Shown: piece by piece, positions 59,818 to 64,000 of the stretch | Layout: each line of letters opens with the position of its first letter | How positions within the stretch are numbered: position 1 is the first letter of the stretch | Source: Caulobacter radicis | GTDB lineage: Bacteria > Pseudomonadota > Alphaproteobacteria > Caulobacterales > Caulobacteraceae | Assembly: GCF_003094615.1 (NCBI RefSeq) | Contig: NZ_QDKO01000042.1 | Coordinates: 1 to 64,000 of the forward strand | DNA: 64,000 nucleotides | Reading direction: 5' to 3' | Notes under the pieces: generated by a model | Told to the model about the DNA's origin: nothing | The model's database searches: none | The model's input: the letters and a program-made list of their open reading frames with translations, nothing else | Position numbers and translations under genes: made by a program

Positions 59818-61641
59818 TCATTCGGCCGCGACGATGGCCAGGTTCGGGTCGGCCGCCAGGGCCACGCCGGGGGCGACGACAGGCTCGCCAAGGGCGCGCA
59901 CCCGACGCAGAAGGGGCGCGACCGCCTTGCTCTTCCGGGCCGTGGCGAACGCCCGGCGGGTATAGGCCTGGGCCGGGAAGGTCAGCCATTTGGGGGTCCA
60001 TTTGGCGACCTTCGGCCGGTCGCCCGTCCCCTCCAGGAAGTCGCGCAGAATGGCCTTCTGGGTCTTGACCTTCTCGCTGACATTGCCGTCCGCGACCTTC
60101 TTGCCGCCGACCTCCTTGAGCATGGCGTTGACGGCCTCGCGGTCGCGGATCAGGTCGAAGAACGCCTGATCGGGGCTCCAGAACGCGCCCATGTCGACCT
60201 TCAGGAAAAGCCCCGCCGCCTCGACCTCCGCGCTCCCGGCGGCCAGGGTTTCGCCGATGACCACGGCGGCGATCGCCAGGACGTCGGCGTCGGACAGGGA
60301 CAGGAGCTTGGCGAAGATCGCCGCCGCCCCGCCTTCGCGTCGCTGTCCGGCCAGATCGCCGCTCGCCTCCAGGCCCAGCAGCGCGGCGGCCGCCGCCCGC
60401 TTGGCCCGAAAGGCCGCCTCGGCCGGAGCCGCCTCCAGGCTGGCCGACACCGCTTCGGCGCCCGCGCGGCGGGGATCGGGTTCGACGCGCCACAGGGGCG
60501 AGCCCGCCAGCGCGTGGGCGATGAGCAGGCGCAAGGCCACGCCCGGATGATCGGTCAGCACCGCGCGCACGGCGGCGTGCCGGTGCAGGTCGATATAGCT
60601 CTGCTGGGCGCTGGTGACCTCGGCCCGGTCGCTGGTCGGCGCGGCCTCGCCTTCCTCGCCGCGCGCCGCCTTGGCGGCGGCGGCGTGGGCGCGCCGGGCC
60701 TCCTTGGCGGTCAGGAAGCCCTCATGGACGCTCACCTCGCCGCGCGAACTGACCTCCAGGAAGACCTTGCCGCCCTTGGCCTTGGAGACCTGCTCATGCT
60801 TCCACGAATAGAAGGGCTGGCCGGTCTCCAGCACCTCCACCGCGCCCCAGCCCTGCGCCAGAAGGGCCTCGCGCTTGGCGGCGATGGCCTGGTTCTGGCA
60901 GGTCCAGAAGAGGTTGGGATCGGTGAAATAGCTGTCCTCGCCGAACAGGTCGGCGATGATCTGACCGGGGTAGTCGTCGAGGCTGAACAAGGCGTGCTTG
61001 GCCGGGATGGAGGCGCCGCCAAACAGCCAGGTCTTGAGCTGCGCGCCGGTCGGGGCGCGACGCTCGGGATCGTCGAGCATGGCCAGCCACTCCTTCTGCT
61101 GGCCCTTGGTCGCCAGCGTCAGCGAGCGGACCGTGGCCACGTCGATGGCCTCGCGCCGATAGAGGCCCCGGACGCGCGGCAAGAGGTTGCCCAGCGCCAG
61201 GGTGCGCCTGACCACCGCGTCGGTCATGTGGAAGGTGGCGGCGATCTGCTCGGGGCTGCGCCCGGCCTTGATCAGCTTGGCGAAGGTCTCCCAGCACGAG
61301 ACCTCGTCGGGCGGCAGACGTCCGAGGTTCTCGATCAGCGAGGCCTCGATGGCGGCGGCGTCGTCGCCCGGCGCCAGGATGGCGATGGGCAGCGGATCGA
61401 TATCGATCCCGGCGGCGATGGCGGCCATGGCCGCATACCAGCGCCGGGCGCCGGCCACGATCTCGAAATGGCCGGGCACCACCGCGCCGTCCTTGACCGT
61501 CTCCAGCACCAGCAGGGTCAAGAGAACGCCGCGCTGGCGGATCGACGGGCCGATGTCGGCGGTGTCGGGCTCGGGCTGGCCATGGTGCATGTTGAGCCGC
61601 GAGATGGTCATGTTGCGGGGGTCGGCGAAAGCGAGTTTCAT
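59818..61641 (-). CDS. ParB/RepB-like partition protein
   Basis: A 607-residue protein, longer than chromosomal ParB (about 300). N-terminal ParB nuclease-like domain (DIGPSIRQRGVLLTLLVLET, GHFEIVAGARRWYAAM, ASLIENLGRLPPDEVSCWET) and helix-turn-helix (SPEQIAATFHMTDAVVRRTL, ALGNLLPRVRGLYRR). The long C-terminus is Ala rich and typical of the plasmid/ICE ParB-like group. No ParA gene lies beside it. A role in maintenance or regulation of the element is inferred. Confidence 0.88.
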   Translation of the reverse strand: MKLAFADPRNMTISRLNMHHGQPEPDTADIGPSIRQRGVLLTLLVLETVKDGAVVPGHFEIVAGARRWYAAMAAIAAGIDIDPLPIAILAPGDDAAAIEASLIENLGRLPPDEVSCWETFAKLIKAGRSPEQIAATFHMTDAVVRRTLALGNLLPRVRGLYRREAIDVATVRSLTLATKGQQKEWLAMLDDPERRAPTGAQLKTWLFGGASIPAKHALFSLDDYPGQIIADLFGEDSYFTDPNLFWTCQNQAIAAKREALLAQGWGAVEVLETGQPFYSWKHEQVSKAKGGKVFLEVSSRGEVSVHEGFLTAKEARRAHAAAAKAARGEEGEAAPTSDRAEVTSAQQSYIDLHRHAAVRAVLTDHPGVALRLLIAHALAGSPLWRVEPDPRRAGAEAVSASLEAAPAEAAFRAKRAAAAALLGLEASGDLAGQRREGGAAAIFAKLLSLSDADVLAIAAVVIGETLAAGSAEVEAAGLFLKVDMGAFWSPDQAFFDLIRDREAVNAMLKEVGGKKVADGNVSEKVKTQKAILRDFLEGTGDRPKVAKWTPKWLTFPAQAYTRRAFATARKSKAVAPLLRRVRALGEPVVAPGVALAADPNLAIVAAE

Positions 61642-61743
61642 CAGGGTCGCTCCTGTCTTTCAGGGGTGGAACCGACCCCGTCGGTGATGCTGTCCAGGCG
61701 GCGGACGGGGTCGGGGATGCGCCGGGCTTGGCGCGTTCGACCG

Positions 61744-61767
61744 GCGCCGGGGCCATGGCCCCGGCGC
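61744..61767. repeat. 24-bp perfect palindrome between ardC-like and parB-like genes
   Basis: The arms GCGCCGGGGCCA/TGGCCCCGGCGC meet without a spacer, 15 bp after the stop of the antirestriction gene and about 100 bp before the start of the ParB-like gene. It could be a transcription attenuator hairpin or a protein-binding site such as a ParB target. Confidence 0.6.
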
Positions 61768-61781
61768 GCGGAAGGGCGAGA

Positions 61782-62819
61782 TCAGGCGGCCATGCTCGTC
61801 GGCTGCTCAGCGGCGGCATGCCGCGCGGCCAGGACGTCCGCGCCGGGCTCGGGCGGCGGCGAGGTCTGGAAGGTCAGCAGCAGGTCGGCGGCCTTGGAGG
61901 CTTGCGAGGCGGCGCGGAAGATCGCGCGGTTGTCCTCGCGCAGGACCTCCAGCCACGAGCCGATATAGTCGGCATGGCGCACGGTCGGGACGATGCCCAG
62001 GCTGGCGCAAACGAAGGCCGCGCCCATTTCGGCGACCAGTTCCTCGCGCGCATAGGCCTTGCCGCCGCGATGGCCCGACTGGTCGCGGTCCAGGCGCGAG
62101 CCGTGGCCCGTCCAGTGGGACAGTTCGTGGAAGGCGGTGCGGTAGTAGTTGATCTGGTCGGCGAAGGCCGGCTGCGGCGGGACCTGCACATAGTCGAACA
62201 AAGGGTCATAGAAGGCGCGCGGCCCGCCGACGCGGAAATCCGCGCCGGTGGCGGCGATCAGCGCCTCGGCATGGGGGACGGCTTGGCGCTCGGGCAGCGG
62301 CGCGGGCTCGGGATCGACGCGCTCCAGGCCCTCGCACTGGGCAAGATTGAAGACGGTGAAGCGCTTGAGGAAGGCGACCTTGCCGGGCTCGTCGCCCTCG
62401 CGCGCGGCGCGTTCCTGTTCGGCCTTGGGCGTGAAGCGGTCGGCATAGACGACGGTGGTTCCGCGCTCGCCCCGCCGCACGCAGCCCCCGGCCGCGAGGG
62501 CTTGGCGGAAGGTCAGCCACCCCTGCGAGGGATAGCCGTGCTCGATGACCGCGCCCCACAGAAGCAGGATATTGACCCCCGAATAGCGCCGCCCGGTGAC
62601 GCCGTTGCGCGGCAGACTGAGGGCCGCGCCGCCGTCACGCCCCCACGGCTGGACCCAGGGCAGGCGTCCAGCCTCCAACTGGTCGATGATCTTGGCGGTG
62701 ACCTCGTCATAGAGACTGGCTTCGGTTCGCCGGGTGGATGAGGCGATGGCCGAGGAGGGCGCGGCTTTTGCGGCGAGCGTCTGGCGCCTGCTCTTGGAGC
62801 GTTGACCGGTGGGGCGCAT
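61782..62819 (-). CDS. ArdC-like antirestriction protein with zincin domain
   Basis: A 345-residue protein from ATG 62819. N-terminal ArdC ssDNA-binding domain (about 35-150, IIDQLEAGRLPWVQPWG, RRYSGVNILLLWGAV) and C-terminal metallopeptidase-like domain with the zinc motif HELSHWTGH and EELVAEMGAAF. ArdC proteins protect incoming conjugative DNA from restriction. It heads the parB row at the leading side of the element. Confidence 0.92.
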   Translation of the reverse strand: MRPTGQRSKSRRQTLAAKAAPSSAIASSTRRTEASLYDEVTAKIIDQLEAGRLPWVQPWGRDGGAALSLPRNGVTGRRYSGVNILLLWGAVIEHGYPSQGWLTFRQALAAGGCVRRGERGTTVVYADRFTPKAEQERAAREGDEPGKVAFLKRFTVFNLAQCEGLERVDPEPAPLPERQAVPHAEALIAATGADFRVGGPRAFYDPLFDYVQVPPQPAFADQINYYRTAFHELSHWTGHGSRLDRDQSGHRGGKAYAREELVAEMGAAFVCASLGIVPTVRHADYIGSWLEVLREDNRAIFRAASQASKAADLLLTFQTSPPPEPGADVLAARHAAAEQPTSMAA

Positions 62820-63629
62820 GAGCGGGCTCCTTCCCCGCCCCAAACCCCGCATCCTTTCGCCGGAAAGGGGGGTGGGCGGCGAGGAGCGGCCGAAGAGGCC
62901 CGCTGGCGGGCGGCGGCACCCAAAGGGCCGAAACGAAGTGGAGGAGCCGGCCTCCGGCCGGCTTGCCGCCGACCAAGGCGGGCCTAGAAGGGCGCGCCGC
63001 CCACCCTCCTTTCAGGGGAAAGGAAAACAAGGAAAGTCATCGCGCGCAGCGCGATGGCCTTGTGGAAGGCTCTAAGTCTCTCGATCTGCTCGGCGACCAT
63101 GGCCAGTGGCGTTTCAAGGCGCCGTGCGAGGTTCTTTGCCCTTGCCGCCCGTATCGGCGTCGGGGCCAAGCAGAAACAGCATCGCCCCGACTACCCCCGG
63201 ACTTCGGCAGAAGGCCGCGCGAGGCCGCGCTGACGATCTTGCAAGGCGCGATTCATGGCGGCGATCACTGCATGGCCGGGCCGGAAAGTCCGACAGGCCA
63301 AGTACTCGCCGCGCGGATCGCGGCGACGCCTGGCCGCTCAGTCACCGATCGAGGCCAGCCGCTCGCCCTGCCCGCGCGCGAAGTCGATGCTAGGATGAGC
63401 GCCCAGGCATAGAGCGGATGGCGTCGAAACTCGGCCATCTGGCGACACGCCATGGACAAGCCGGCGCGACATCGGCGCCGCCCTTCAATGACGCCGATGG
63501 TACGGGGGCGCCGCTGTTCCCGGCAAATTTCAAACCGCCGGTGTCGAGGAGTGAGTGCGACGGCGAGCTCATCGGAGAAGTGTCACGAACGGTCCTTATG
63601 TGTCCTTGGAGCGCGTTCAGGACAAGTCG
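62820..63629. other. 810-bp region without a convincing gene
   Basis: No frame here has convincing protein character. It contains an 18-bp near-perfect inverted repeat (AAAGGGGGGTGGGCGGCG at about 62865-62882 and its complement at about 62997-63014, one mismatch) and the related hairpin segments CCTTTCGCCGGAAAGG and CCTTTCAGGGGAAAGG. A minus-strand fragment near 63060-63120 (RRLETPLAMVAEQIERLRAF) looks protein-like and may be a gene relic. An oriT or the element's right-hand regulatory zone may lie here. Confidence 0.5.
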
Positions 63630-64000
63630 ATGATCCCGCGTTTCAGGGTCGCCCCCCACAACGCTTTCCAACTCATCTATGGTGCGGCCCATGGCGCCAA
63701 AAGCCTGATCTGGCACGCCAGCGAGTTCCTTTTCGCTTTCTTCCTGACCGAGGCTGCGGGCCTGGCGCCCGCCTATACGGGCGTGATTCTGGGCCTTTCC
63801 CTGGGACTGAATGCACTGATGGACCTCGCCGTCGGATGGTCGCTGCGGCGCCTTGTGCGCGACAGCACCGGCGCTGCGCGCCTTCAACTGACGGGCGCCT
63901 GGATCAGCGCGCTGATGCTGGTGGTGTTCGCGATGACCGGGCAGATGCCGGCCGGTCTGCGGCTCGGTTTCGCCCTCGCCAGCCTGGTGGCCTTCCGGCT
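63630..64000 (+). CDS. MFS transporter (3' truncated by window end)
   Basis: ATG 63630 opens a frame that runs off the window; 123 residues are visible. At least three hydrophobic helices are seen (LIWHASEFLFAFFLTEAAGL, AYTGVILGLSLGLNALMDLA, ISALMLVVFAMTGQM), with a short basic loop after the second one (GWSLRRLVRD), as in the MFS_2/GPH sugar-cation symporter branch. Substrate unknown. Whether it belongs to the element or to the chromosome is not clear. Confidence 0.75.
   Translation, partial: MIPRFRVAPHNAFQLIYGAAHGAKSLIWHASEFLFAFFLTEAAGLAPAYTGVILGLSLGLNALMDLAVGWSLRRLVRDSTGAARLQLTGAWISALMLVVFAMTGQMPAGLRLGFALASLVAFR

Noticed and set aside
59266..59891. Minus-strand frames of 140-178 codons over the broken DUF736 copy
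   Set aside because: They run opposite the recognisable plus-strand remnant and have repetitive Arg/Gly composition.
63390..63887. A 165-codon minus-strand frame at the right edge
   Set aside because: It is antisense to the MFS transporter gene, whose plus-strand frame has clear membrane helices.
1..64000. CRISPR array, rRNA genes, insertion-sequence transposases
   Set aside because: No regularly spaced short repeats, no rRNA sequence and no transposase gene was recognised anywhere in the window.

Overview
The window is high-GC DNA read almost wall to wall by genes. The flagellar and conjugation gene families, together with the codon bias, suggest an alphaproteobacterium of the Caulobacter/Phenylobacterium kind. 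That assignment is an inference: no rRNA or ribosomal-protein marker lies in the window.

Region 1 (1-9050, + strand) starts inside a very large Rhs/YD-repeat protein. A block of eight tandem, roughly 366-bp, haemolysin-type calcium-binding-related modules splits its YD repeats. It continues with a LysM domain and an alanine/glycine-rich hydrophobic stretch, and ends in an AHH-type HNH/EndoVII nuclease. An ankyrin-repeat protein, the probable immunity partner, overlaps its end. An unrecognised 115-residue protein follows.

Region 2 (9146-28405, + strand) is one compact, mostly overlapping block of flagellar genes: fliQ, fliR, flhB, flhA, flgF, flgG, flgA, flgH, flgI, flgB, flgC, fliE, fliF, an unknown gene, fliH, fliI, fliJ, a fliK-like gene, flgD, flgE, a SpoA-domain gene, fliN, fliO, fliP, a sigma-28 gene and a TPR gene. 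The export gate, ATPase complex, MS ring, rod, P and L rings and hook are all encoded. No fliG, motA/motB, full-length fliM, hook-filament junction, cap or flagellin gene is present. The FliF is short, the FlgH has no lipobox cysteine, and an unknown small gene sits where fliG is usually found. This is the best candidate for an undescribed system: a hook-bearing flagellar type III apparatus that looks rotorless and filament-less, unless the missing parts lie elsewhere in the genome.

Region 3 (28580 to at least 62819) looks like an integrative and conjugative element. Its left boundary is the 3' half of a tRNA-Val(GAC) gene. It carries a metabolic cargo (RidA, alpha/beta hydrolase, LysR, aldo/keto reductase, Atu4866-like protein, SDR, second LysR), a tyrosine integrase with a small DNA-binding partner, and a full trb mating-pair set (trbI-G-F-L-J-E-D-C-B). 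It also has a CopG-like protein, TraG, a DUF3363-type relaxase, a lytic transglycosylase, a TraF peptidase, DUF736 proteins, a ParB-like protein and an ArdC-like antirestriction protein. No intact tRNA-Val appears at the right, so the element probably runs past the window.

Between traG and the relaxase gene the backbone is interrupted (about 49.6-54.9 kb) by a second cargo: a GNAT-like protein, a winged-helix Fic-fold protein behind five phased TTGCGC boxes, a HEPN-like partner and a large serine recombinase. Near 59 kb a DUF736 gene has an inverted, broken copy of itself. The window ends inside an MFS transporter gene.
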